From Caenorhabditis elegans (taxonomy: Eukaryota > Nematoda > Chromadorea > Rhabditida > Rhabditidae), in the NCBI RefSeq assembly GCF_000002985.6, contig NC_003283.11, positions 3,410,001 to 3,474,000 of the forward strand: DNA of 64,000 bases, written 5' to 3'. Positions 1-11,200 of this stretch are shown here, one piece after another. Made by a program: the position numbers and the translations under genes. Each line of letters starts with the position of its first letter. The first letter of the stretch is position 1. The notes below the pieces were generated by a model. The model worked only from the letters and a program-made list of their open reading frames with translations, was not told the origin of the DNA and made no database searches.

Positions 1-526
1 AACTCCGGGAAATCATAGTCTCTACCACAAATTTCAATATATTTAGTACCCCTTATTGCTGTTTTACAAGAAAAAAATTTCAAATTTTTGTGACCAAATG
101 AAGAACCAATCAGCCAAAAATAATTTCGGGACCCTGGAACTAGGCCACGGAAATAGCCAAAATTGTGTAGATTTACGGAACGTACCCTTAAGTGGGTATG
201 TCTGTGTCTCTTCACCTTTCCTGTCACACTCTGGGTAATACTGATGTATCTGTTTCTTTTTCACTAGTTGTAAGGAAAACAGTGTTCTTTGACCAGTTCT
301 CTTTCTCCGCTGTTCCCTCTTTTTCTCTGCGGCTCTCGATGAGGCGCGGAGTGCATATTTTTTCGTTCTTCACTACTGCATGTGTCTGCTGGGTTCGTTT
401 CAATCGCCTCTTCTCCCTCCTTTGCTCGCAAAAAAAAAACGTTTTTGGAGAGTCGTCTGAAGCTTTTTCTCTTTATTTCTTTATATCATTTAATTAAAAT
501 CTTAAAATTTTTGTTTCAGGGTCGTC
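1..526. promoter_or_regulatory. 5' flank and trans-splice acceptor of the arrestin gene
   Basis: No coding region is supported here. The stretch is pyrimidine-rich between about 270 and 510 and ends in a consensus nematode 3' splice site (TTTCAG, ending at 519) only seven bases before the arrestin ATG at 527. No matching upstream donor is apparent, so this is most simply a spliced-leader (SL1) acceptor with the preceding sequence acting as promoter and outron. Confidence 0.5.
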
Positions 527-2716
527 ATGCCAAAAACGGAGCTGCTCCAAGTTATATTCGATCAACCTGACGAAGTGTTCCTCCCGGGACAACCGATTTC
601 CGGGCGAGTGGTGCTCACAACGAAGAAAAAGTTGTCGGCTCGTGCGGTGAATATCAAGATCGTGGGATTGGCTCACACCAGCTGGAAGAACTACGAAAAT
701 TCTTGCAAACTGTAAGGGATTTAAAACTAAAAACTATTGTAACAGAGCTACAGTTTTTTTTCAAAAAGTTGCAAAAACTCAATAATTGCGAATTTTTTAA
801 AACAATTTTTATTATTTATGATGTCTGATCTTTTTAGCACCATGAAAGACAATTTACAATTTTTCCCGCTGGCCCTACTCCATTTTTGAAACAATTATTC
901 GAAGTTTTATAAAAACAAAGTATACTAAATTTGAATGTTCAGTTCGTTCCACCGAATCGTATCCTATCGTCCACATGGTGTTTACTACTCTGCAAATGTG
1001 AAGTACCTCGACTATACCCAGCTTCTTTGGACTTGTGGAGAAGGACCGGTAGGTATTACAATAAACACGTGGTGTCAGACTGTCCCATAACGGTACGATC
1101 TACAATAAATGCGTGAATTGAGACGCAGAGTTTTCAACCAGTGTCACACTTTTCCGGGCGAAAAATTCACCCATTTTTGTAGATCATAGTCTAACACCAC
1201 GTGAATACATATACGGTATAATCTCTATTAGTGTTATAACATTGCCTCACTTGGAAATGGTAAATCTCGGTTCATTTTAAAAATAACAATAAAAAATCAA
1301 TTGCATAACTATAGAAAAGGAATTAAAAATTATTTTTACAGTTGACAGTTTTTCCATAAAACTAAAGAGAACCGAGATATGATCAGTCAAAGTTGAAAAA
1401 TAGAGTGCAGCACTTATTGAAATAGAAGGTGCATAAGTACATACATATTTTTTAAGAACACATGTTTGCTATCATATTTATTGAGACAATTTTATAAGTT
1501 TAGATCAAACTAAAAAAATTCAAAATTTCAGAAAGAGTTGAATGCTGGAGAATACGCGTGGCCATTCTCCTACACTCTTCCTCTCAATATTCCACCGAGT
1601 TTTGAGGGAAAATATGGATATTTGAGATATACTGTGAAGGTAGAAGTGGATCGGCCATGGCGTGTGGATAAGGCCAAGAAGATGTGCATAACTGGTATGA
1701 TTTACAACTTTTGGAAATGTACTGAAAACAATTTTATTTTGCAGTTTCTCCATTGCTCGATCTAAATGTCATCCCGCACTCGCTTACTCCAATCAACACC
1801 CAGGCGAGTGAAAATCTCGGTTGCTGTTGCTTCAAAAATGGATTTCTCGAGATGAATGTAAACATCCCGAAAACTGGATTCGTTCCCGGCGAAACTGTCC
1901 CCCTGAACATCCATCTGATCAACCACTCCTCTTCAACTGCTAAAAAAATCGAAGCAAAAATTCTGCAGCAGTGCAAGTTCACTGGATACAAGGATGGTGC
2001 CACTTACAATTATGGTGGTGATGAAAATATGTCCGAAAAGGCCCAAAGAATAATGTTCGACACGAAAACTGTCGTCAGGGAAAGTCAGAAACTGGTAGTG
2101 GCTGCCAAAAATGAGCACAAGTTCGTTTTGGAACTCCGTATTCCGTCTGTAACTCCAACCATCAATCAGTTCTCCCCTGTGGTTACTGTAGAGTACCTTA
2201 TACAACTTAAAGTGGACACCAGTGCAATGTCACATAGTGAAGTTCGTTGCGAAACATCAATCTTACTTGGATCAGTCCCTATTCGCCAGTGCCTTCCACC
2301 TTCTTACTATCAACAGGATCCAAGTGTACTACCGAGCAAGCCAACTCCAATTGGAGAAGGAGTCGCTCCACCACCAGGTTATGGGTCCCTACCAATGACC
2401 GACGATTCCGAGAAAGGCACCGATGCACCATATCCACTTGGCTTGTACCCTAATGTCAATGATGTGAATCTTCCATATCCAAGCGTAGTTCAGGATGGTA
2501 ATGCAGTGATTCCAAGTGGTAAGTTGCTTACTATTAGATTTATCGGAGGTTTCTTCAATACACAAATTTTCAGCTCCACCGCCATCTTACCAAGAATCAA
2601 TGTATGGAAAAGGAGGAACCGTGCTCGACGCCAAAGAAAATGAACCATATGTTCCGAAATACCCAGTATTCAACAATTTGCCAGTCTATAACCCAACTGC
2701 TCCACCTCCAGAATAA
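527..2716 (+). CDS. alpha-arrestin (arrestin-domain) protein with PPxY motifs
   Basis: Five exons fit in frame: 527-711, 943-1048, 1532-1694, 1745-2518 and 2574-2716, giving 456 residues. The N-terminal half reads as an arrestin N domain (start MPKTELLQVIFDQPDEVF, then LPGQPISGRVVL, a tract ending TQLLWTCGEGP, and the strand YLRYTVKVEVDRPW). The second half has an arrestin C-domain opening (NVNIPKTGFVPGETVPLNI) and then a proline-rich tail. The tail carries three PPxY motifs (PPSY, PPGY, PPSY), the usual docking sites for WW domains of NEDD4-type ubiquitin ligases. In this family (ARRDC in vertebrates, arrd in worms) the protein is a cytoplasmic adaptor linking membrane cargo to ubiquitination and endocytosis. 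The number of the worm arrd gene cannot be told from sequence alone. Intron 2 contains a palindromic repeat at 1066-1203. Confidence 0.88.
1066..1203. repeat. palindromic dispersed repeat (CACGTGGTGTC family)
   Basis: Inverted repeat inside arrestin intron 2. The left arm starts CACGTGGTGTCAGACTGTCC and the right arm ends with the diverged complement GTCTAACACCACGTG. GATCTAC and GTAGATC boxes sit inside each arm. A second copy with the same architecture lies at 46610-46795. It is a non-autonomous element with no coding capacity. Confidence 0.75.
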
Positions 2717-3343
2717 CAAAGTTTAATTTGATTCTGTCTGTTTTGCTGTTTATCGTACTCAACGCTTTCTTTGCCTGTATTCAAGCTACATATTTACCTC
2801 ATGTTTCAATGACCATTCAACTTTCTTACGCATAATTTGATAAATTATTTGTATTCGTTTTCTATTTTCCTACTTGGCCAGAATTTAATTTAAACTTGCC
2901 GTTTCAATTCTTCTGCTTCCACGTGCGTTTTTCCATAGTTACTTATAAAAATTGCACACTTATGAAAAGGAAACCATTGGAATCATAAAACACTTACACA
3001 ATTGCAAAAACTTTCTACTCATCCAGATTAGCAAAATATCACTTAATTGTTATGTTCCCGCAGTGAAATTCGCGGTTTGCCGAATTTTTCAAGATATTAA
3101 GCGGTAAAGATCAAAATAATGTTTTTATAGCATTCGATCAGACATCTCGCAGATGAAATACTTTTTGAACTCTTCAGATTTGCACGACTACTTCCGTGTT
3201 TCATGCCACAAAGATCCCTATCAATCGCCGGAAACTAGTTTCTTGTCATCTTGACCTTGGGTCACTGGTGAATTCTTTTAAAACGAACTATATTCGTTTT
3301 TCAAACACTTTTGAGTAGTCTATCTCTTGTGAAAGAAGAGAAA
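2717..3343. promoter_or_regulatory. intergenic; 3' UTR of arrestin gene and duplicated promoter of the first PAW gene
   Basis: About 630 bases without a gene. The last part, roughly 3120-3343, is repeated with few changes at roughly 8040-8262, directly upstream of the second PAW gene. The promoter was therefore duplicated along with the gene. Shared text includes GCATTCGATCAGACATCTCG and TCTTGTCATCTTGACCTTGG, good candidates for conserved control sites. Confidence 0.5.
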
Positions 3344-6300
3344 ATGCAATCACAAGACCCTGTTTATTCACAAAACGATCCACTATTGGTAGATAGTTCA
3401 AACAGGTATGCTCTTATTTTAAAGTCTTAAATGAGTCTCATGAGTTATCTAACAAAACCAACGAACATCTTTTGATTGATTATTACCCTTTGTTCAAGAA
3501 AAAACACCAAAAAATATTACGTGCAGAAATCTGTTAGCTTTTGAGAAAGCCTTTTAGAACTTCTAGAGAATTTTTCAGATCGAAAAAAAGAGATCACTGG
3601 AAGTCAATCGCTAAGATTGCTACAGTATTCATTGGAATCCTGTTCATAACATCGGAAGTTGTTGGCAAAAATAATGAAAACAAACACGGTAAGCATAGGG
3701 GTTTCTGTTGGAAAGTAGAGATAGTCGTGAGTTTATATTAGTTTTGCAAAATATGATAATACCCGAACTTGAAATTAAATCACGGACATATTATAAAAAA
3801 TGTTCCTGAAACCCAAACGAAACCTGCTTAAGTGTTTTTTTGATTCTTGTGATGCTGAAATAATTTTGATGAACTGTACAAAAGAACATCGTTGCCTCAA
3901 TTTCAGTTCCACTGTTGCATCGTACACACTTCAAAACACAGATAAAAATTATACAGTTGAGACCAAAACCGGGACAAAACTCTGTAAAATTCACGTATGA
4001 CATTATCAAGAACACATATTCACACGACAATGACGATGGCTCCCAGTTTAGGCCATTTGTTGCTTCTAATATTGAACGAGTCGTAGACAAGGAGAATAAT
4101 GAGACATACTTATATCCTGAATATCCTCTTGAGTTTGCACATGTACGTTTTTAATTGTTTCAACAAAAATTGTTAATGTTTAAATTTTAGATTCATTGGG
4201 TTTTTAATGTGGAGATTCCTGGAAAATCAGTAGAAAATATAATGGTCCAAGTTCCCGGAATGGAAAATATTACCCGTGATGAAGGAGAAGTATATGCAAA
4301 AACTTGTTTCAATCAATTGGATGTATGAAAAAAAAAACGGTGAAACTGTTTTAATTTATGTTTTTTAGTTTCTTCCAAATAAGACTGGCAATATTATTCC
4401 GATGAACAAAACCCTGGCATTGGATCATAATATTGATTATGTAACGATGAACGTAAGTATTTCCAATGTTTGTCAATATAACCATAAATTAATCTCAGAT
4501 TATAATACACAAACCTATTAAATTTTTGAAAACCAATGCAAAGGAAAGCAGTGGGGTAACGTTTTCAATCGAAGTTTACTGGAGTGAGTAATGTTGACAA
4601 ATTACAAACTATACTAGGTTACTTTGGTTTTTTAATATTAGGGTGGAGTAGCGGCAGTAGGGAAAATGTTAAAAAACCAATTCTTTGGTCCTAAAATGAC
4701 CAAAAATCATGATAAAACTTTTCAAAATATTTTTGAAAATTATTTATTTACTTTCAAAAAGTGGCAATTACTCAGTTTTTGTCACTCATAATTTTGGAAG
4801 TCGACCAAAAAAAATTTTGTTTGAATTATTTGTATTAAAACATTGTAGGGGTCGAAACATGAGATATTTCTTTAAATTTCTCAAAAGCTCGTATTTTTAG
4901 AAAATTTTGGCAATTTTCCAAAACTTTGACCGGAAATTATGAAAAATCTTTTTGGAAAATTTTTTGGAGTGTTTTATTATGATATTCGGTTGTTTCGAAT
5001 TATTATAAGTGCATTTAGACAAAATTCCCACTGGCGCTACTCCACCTTTAATGTGCCTTTTTCAGAAACAGTCAATTTTCCAACACCAGTATCTTCCAAT
5101 ACGACTACGTCTGAAAAGTTCTCTACATCTTCAAGATCGAACGATACGGGTGAGTGTTTGAAAATCTTAACAACAATTTACATTTTTGACTCTTTGACTT
5201 CTGACACCTCTCAATGAATGTATGTTCAGAACTACTTCGTCGTTCTGAAGAACTTAAAGAACAGAGCGAATATATTCAATTGCAACCAGAGTCAGGACAA
5301 AATCATGTCAAGTTCACTTACGACATTATCAACAACATTTATTCACATGATAACCAGGATGGGTCACCAGTTAACCCGAAACAAGTCTTTAACATTAAAC
5401 GAGTAGTAGACGAGGAAAACAATGAGGCATACATAGGTCAGGAAGCCCCTTATAGACGGTCAAATGTATGCTATAAACTTAAAAACCCATGTTTATGACT
5501 GATTTCCAGATCTACTGGATGTTCGATTTAAGGAACAAAGGAAGAAATGTTGAAAAAGTAGTGGTCAAAATGACCGGAATGGACGATATTACCCAACACC
5601 GAGCAGGAACTGTTGAATGCTGTTTAAACTATTTGATAGTCTGCAAATCTGACAAACTTACTCGATTCATTAAAAAAGTTTCAGAATTGCACTGGTATCC
5701 CGATTAATGAAAGTTTAACAATTGAGCAGAATGTTGGAAAATTATACATAGAGGTGAGCGAAAAAAAGTATTGCAGTCATAAATCAGTTTTAGATTGCAC
5801 TTCACAACCCCATTAAAGTATTAAAAACCAATGTCAAAGGTAGAAAAAGTGTGGAATCTTTTTCAATTGAAGTTTACTGGAGTGAGCCCTTTTTTCAATT
5901 ATATTATCTTACTGTGTCGCCAGAATGATTGTTTTGTATATTCAGAAGACGAACCATCTTACCCATTAACAACTACTACGGCAGTGACTGAAATGAATAC
6001 TAAACCGAAAACAATTGCTACATCTTCAACTTTGGAACTTCCAAGTGAGTGTCACCAAATTGGAGCATTGCGATAATTAATAAATACACTCAAAACTAAA
6101 AAAAACTCGTGGAAGAAACTCGTTTAAAAAAACCAGTGGAGTATACGCACAATTCCCAAAACTTAGGAGAAACAAATTTCCCACCTTTTTTGTACTTTCT
6201 CTGTGAATATACCAAAATCGGGAGCTCAATCAGTATCACGTGCCGACAGCTCACGGGCTCTGCGCTATACTTTATTTACCTCGTACCGTACTTGTTAAAA

Positions 6301-7726
6301 TTCTATAGAGTATTTTTAATTGAGCCTTAATTCTATTGTGTCCGGTGGAATGGAGTGACATTATACTCACAATCAGTCGGTTTTTGTAAGAGCATAATTT
6401 GATATTACACCTTTGAAGAAGAAGGAGGGAGCATAGACTTCAGAGCAATAATTCATATTGGGAGTCACATAAGTTTTGTAAGGGTGGGCGTAGGGACTTT
6501 GAGGAGTTGGCGGAGAATGTCTTAAGAATTTGTTTAGGCCTGAACATGGCTAGGCAACTAACTTTAATTATGTGGTGTTCAAACTTGAGCTTATAATCAG
6601 TAATTAGACCAAAGTTTCGAACAGTGGAGGATGGGGTAATGGGGACACCATAGACAAAATATGAATGGTTTTTTGTTGCGAGTGCCGAGTGCTAGTAAAC
6701 CCGACTTACTAGTTGGAAACCTTCTCACTTTAATTTTCAATTGGGGTCGACACTTTATTCATCCTGATCACTACAAGTGTTGCCTAAAGTTTGAGAGGGT
6801 CAACCCTTTTCCACCCATGTGCACCCCTATCTTTTATCAACTATCATTTTCAGAATTGCACTTTCAATACGATAACACAACAACAACTTTCACAGAAGAA
6901 GAAAAGCTGATCGATTTGAAGCCCACATCAGAAGCAAACTATGTGAAATTTTGGTACAATATTGTAAGGAACACGTATTCACAAACACACACAAATGGAT
7001 CTCCAGTTAAACCATATTTGGTTGCTAATATTGAAAGAACTATAGATACACGACTTGGCGAAGTATTTTTACATAAAAAAGAACGGAGTGAACATTGGGC
7101 ATCAGTGAGTTTTTCAATTCTGAAAGAAATTATATTAGGTTTTTCATTTTCAGATTGCATGGTTTTTCAATATAGATGTCAAGGGGAAATTAGTTGAAAA
7201 AATAATAATTCGTATGTCAGGAATTGAAGAGTTGATTCTTAATTCTGGGACAACTCAAATTGGCGAAAATTTAAATTTAATATCGGTATTTAAAAAGTAT
7301 GCAGACTGAGAAAATATGCTGATTTTTTAGAAATCTACCAGAATTCCAATAGAACAAAATTTGACGATTGACAATCCCCAATTAGAAGTTTTCTACATAA
7401 TGGTACATTTATTATCAAAATTATCGATATGTGCATTTTTTTATATGAAATTTTTAAGGCGCTCTGGACAATAAGTTTGGACGCGAGAGCTTTCAAAGCT
7501 GATCTGGAGGATGGGATAAACTCGGAAAGTTTTTCAGTCGAAGTGTTCTGGAGTAAGTCGGTTGGAACTTTTGTTGTGTTTAGGAATGAGTTGGGAAAAT
7601 ATGTATCTCTTACTTTTAACAATTTACAACCTCAAGTTTTTTTTTTTAATTTTTGATAAAATATAAGAAACTATGTTGTTTTCAGAATCGAAACAGGATC
7701 ACAATCAAACTACTATTTCAATCTGA
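3344..7726 (+). CDS. type II membrane protein with three tandem PAW-like domains (copy 1)
   Basis: Seventeen exons join in frame: 3344-3405, 3579-3688, 3907-4142, 4191-4322, 4369-4452, 4499-4583, 5066-5149, 5230-5465, 5510-5638, 5685-5753, 5794-5881, 5946-6044, 6854-7104, 7154-7285, 7331-7402, 7459-7552 and 7686-7726, giving 667 residues. A short cytoplasmic N-terminus (MQSQDPVYSQNDPLL) is followed by basic residues and a single membrane segment (IATVFIGILFITSEVVG), predicting type II topology. Three repeats of about 175 residues follow, each spread over four or five exons. Each has VKFTYDII or VKFWYNIV, then a W-F-N/D-V/L strand, and ends SIEVYW or SVEVFW. Thr/Ser-rich linkers separate them. 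The pattern resembles the PAW carbohydrate-binding sandwich of peptide:N-glycanases and worm proteins; this assignment is mine and unconfirmed. A 51-base exon present in copy 2 is missing, and intron 6 carries a transposon. The exon 16 acceptor ends AAG. An AATAAA lies near 7753. Confidence 0.75.
4641..5047. mobile_element. MITE with TIR GGTGGAGTAGCG, inserted in intron 6 of PAW copy 1
   Basis: The ends are inverted copies (GGGTGGAGTAGCGGCAGTAG at left; complement of CTGGCGCTACTCCACCT at right). The element is flanked by TTA at 4638-4640 and 5048-5050. The matching intron of PAW copy 2 (9572-9644) has one uninterrupted TTAATGTG at this place, so it preserves the empty site. There is no transposase. 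Related ends occur near 15260, 35896 and 48474. Confidence 0.85.
6045..6853. other. expanded intron 12 of PAW copy 1
   Basis: An 809-base intron where most introns of this gene are about 45-80 bases. It contains a fragment related to the palindrome in the same intron of copy 2 (GTGCCGACAGCTCACGGGCTC near 6240), plus non-coding sequence I cannot assign. The 3' end just before exon 13 is conserved between the two copies. Confidence 0.5.
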
Positions 7727-8262
7727 AGCTGAATTTATTTTAATTTTCCATTAATAAATATGAACCAATTTATTGTTTTGAGAATGAATGCACAGCTGCT
7801 ACAAGGTGCCGATAGTGTCTGAAACATAGAGACTTAGTCGAGTATTTGCTCATTTCATTGACTATCAACAAGGAAAGTGTGAAAATATTGTTCATCTTTG
7901 GTGGGAATATAGTCATTTGAATCTGCAACTATAAGCTCCAAAGCCACCACGCAGAACATTGTTAAAATCAAAGGGGCTTCAGCCTGAGTCCAACCGTAAA
8001 AATGCTTTGAAAGAGATAGGAAACGTTAAAGATCACACTGTTTTTGTAGCATTCGATCAGACATCTCGCTGATGAAATACTTTTTGAACTCTTCAGATTT
8101 GCACGACAACTTCCTTGTCTCATGCCACAATGATCCCTATTAATTGCCCGAAACTAGTTTCTTGTCATCTTGACCTTGGGTCACTACCGAATTGTTTTAA
8201 AACGAACTATATTCGTTTTTCAAACACTTTTGAGTAGTATATCTCTTGTGAAAGAAGAGAAA
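7727..8262. promoter_or_regulatory. intergenic between the PAW genes, with duplicated promoter
   Basis: Holds the 3' UTR of PAW copy 1 (poly(A) signal near 7753). The last roughly 220 bases are a near copy of the sequence in front of copy 1. The duplicated unit therefore starts upstream of the coding region. No gene is seen. Confidence 0.5.
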
Positions 8263-11200
8263 ATGCAATCACAAGACCCTGTTTATTCACAAAACGATCC
8301 ACTATTGGTAGACAATTCAATCATGTAAGTACTTTTTTAAAACTTTTGAGTTCCATGAGTTATCTAAAGAAACCTAGAAACAGCTTTTAATTGTTTTTCA
8401 ACCTCTGACCAAGAGAAAATCACTGAAAACTATTACGTGCAAGTCTCTAAGAGCGATTCTAAAGTGTCCCCATTAGAGAACTTCTAGAGAGTTTTTCAGA
8501 TCGAAAAAAAGAGATCATTGGAAGACAATCGCTAAGATAGCTACAGTATTCATTGGAATCTTGTTCATAACATCAGAAGTTGTTGGAAAAAATAATGAAA
8601 ACAAACACGGTAAGCACAGGTATTTCTGTTGAAAAGTAAAGTGAGTGGTGTTACAGATTCTCTTGCAAATCAAACATTAGGAGATAATGCAACAGAAGCT
8701 AATAGTCGTGAGTTTTATATTAGTTTTGCAAAATATGATAATACCCAAAATTAAAATTAAATCACGGACAGATCATAAAAAATGCTCCTGAGACCCAAAC
8801 GAAACATACTAAAGTGATTTTTTTATTCTTGTGATGCTGAAATAGTTTTGATGTTTTTGACTGTACAAAAAATATCGTTGCCTATAATCAATTTCAGTTC
8901 CACCGTTGCATCGTACATACTTCAAAACACAGATAAAAAGTATACTGTTGAGACCAAAACCGGGACAAAACTCTGTAAAGTTTACGTATGATATTATCAA
9001 GAACACTTATTCACACGATAATGACGATGGCTCCCAAGTTAGACCATATGTTGCTTCTAATATTGAACGAGTTGTAGACAAGGAAAATAATGAGACATAC
9101 TTACATCCCGAATATCCTCTTGAAATTGCACATGTACGTTTGTAGTTGTATTAACAAAGATTGTTGATGTTTAAATTCTAGATTCATTGGGTTTTTAATG
9201 TGGAGATTCCTGGAAAATCAGTGGAAAAAATATTGGTCCAAGTTCCCGGAATTGAACATAATGCAGATGATGAAGGAGAAATATATGCAAAAGTTAGTAT
9301 CAAACATTTAGATGTATGAAAAATAACGATAAAACTGTTTAATTTATGTTTTTTAGTTTGCCGTAAATAAAACTAGCAATAATATTCCGATGAACAAAAC
9401 CATGGCATTGGATCGTAATATTGATACTGTAACGATGAACGTAAGTATTTGCAATGCTTGTCAATATAACCATAAATTAATCTCAGATTATAATACACAA
9501 ACCTATTAAATTTTTGAAAACCAATTCAAAGGAAAGCAGTGGAGTAACGTTTTCAATCAAAGTTTACTGGAGTGAGTAATGTTGACAAATTACAAATTTT
9601 ACTAGATTACTTTGGTATTATTATATTAATGTGACTGTGTTCAGAAACCGGCAAATATCCAACTCCACCAGTATCTTCCAATACGACTACGTCTAAAAAG
9701 TTTTCTACATCTTCAAGATCAAACGATACTGGCAAGTTTCCCATTGATTCTGCAACTTAGCTTGTTCTTAGGCTCAGGCTTAGGTTTAAGCTTAATAGGA
9801 AACCGTCAGAAAGGTCCATTCGATAGCCCATGTCTTAAAACGGTCACTCAAAAATTTTCAGCTGCGAATCTCCACAATCAAGCTCACGGCGGGATCTCAA
9901 AGACTCTAAAATAGCACTGTAACAAAGCACTGTAATAAACTAAGAAACAATTTTCCTAATTCTCCTTGGTAGCTCATATCTCCGTGTATAAATTTTTTAC
10001 ATAAAAGTAATCAACTGATAAGTTGTTGATATTTTTGTAAAGAACAAGTTTGTAATTGGAAAATTTTATCGAAAACAATTTTGCTTCAGATAAAAACATT
10101 AGAATAGCAGTAGCAGCATTAAAATAGTAACAACAGTTGCCGCACTTCACACGCTTCTATCTGAAACAACAATTTTTTGATAAAAACTTTCAACTACAGA
10201 CTTGTTCTTTACAAAAGTATCAACAACTGATTAGTGGATAACTTTGCTGTAAAAAATTATCCGCTGAGATATGAGCTACCAAAGTGAATTTGGAAAATTG
10301 GCCCTTCAATGCTTGTGCTATTTTAGGATCTTTGAAAGCCCGCCGTGAGCTTGGTTGTGGAGTTTTGCCGCTAAAAATTCACGGGTAACCGTTTTAAAAT
10401 ATGGGCTATCGAATGGGATAGATCTCATATGCAAGTCCGATGGGCACCTTCTGACGGTTCCCTAGCTTAGGCCTCTGGCACTTCTCAAACGTTTTATTTT
10501 CAGAACTTCGTCGCTCTGAAGAACTTAAAGAACAGTACGGATATATTCAATTGCAACCAGAGTCAGGACAAAATTATGTCAAGTTCACTTACGACATTAT
10601 CAACAACATTTATTCGCACGATAATGAAGATGGATCACCAGTTAACCCGAAACAAGTCTTTAACATTAAACGAGTAGTAGACGAGGAAAACAATGAGGCA
10701 TACATAGGCCAGGAAGCCCTTTATAGACGGTCAAATGTATGCTATAAACTGAACAACGTTTGTTTATGACTGAATTCCAGATGTACTGGCAGTTCGATCT
10801 GAGGAACACAGGAAAAAATGTTGAAAAAGTGGTGGTCAAAATGACCGGAATGGACGAAATTACCCAATATGCAGGATCTGTTGAATGTTGTTTGAATTAT
10901 TTGATAGTCTGCAAATCTGACAAACTAACTTTATTCAATATTATTTTTTTCAGAATTGCACTGATATCCCGATAAATGAGAGTTTAACAATTGAGCAGTA
11001 TGTCGGAAAATTATACATAGAGGTGAGCATTTCCAGTATCTGCTAGTATTACAGTCATAAATCAGTTTTGTAGATTACACTTCACAGACCCATTAAAGTT
11101 TTAAAAACCGATGTCAAAGGTAGAAAAAGTGTGGAATCATTTTCAATTGAAGTATACTGGAGTGAGCCCTTTTTTCAACTATACTATCTTACTGTGTCGC

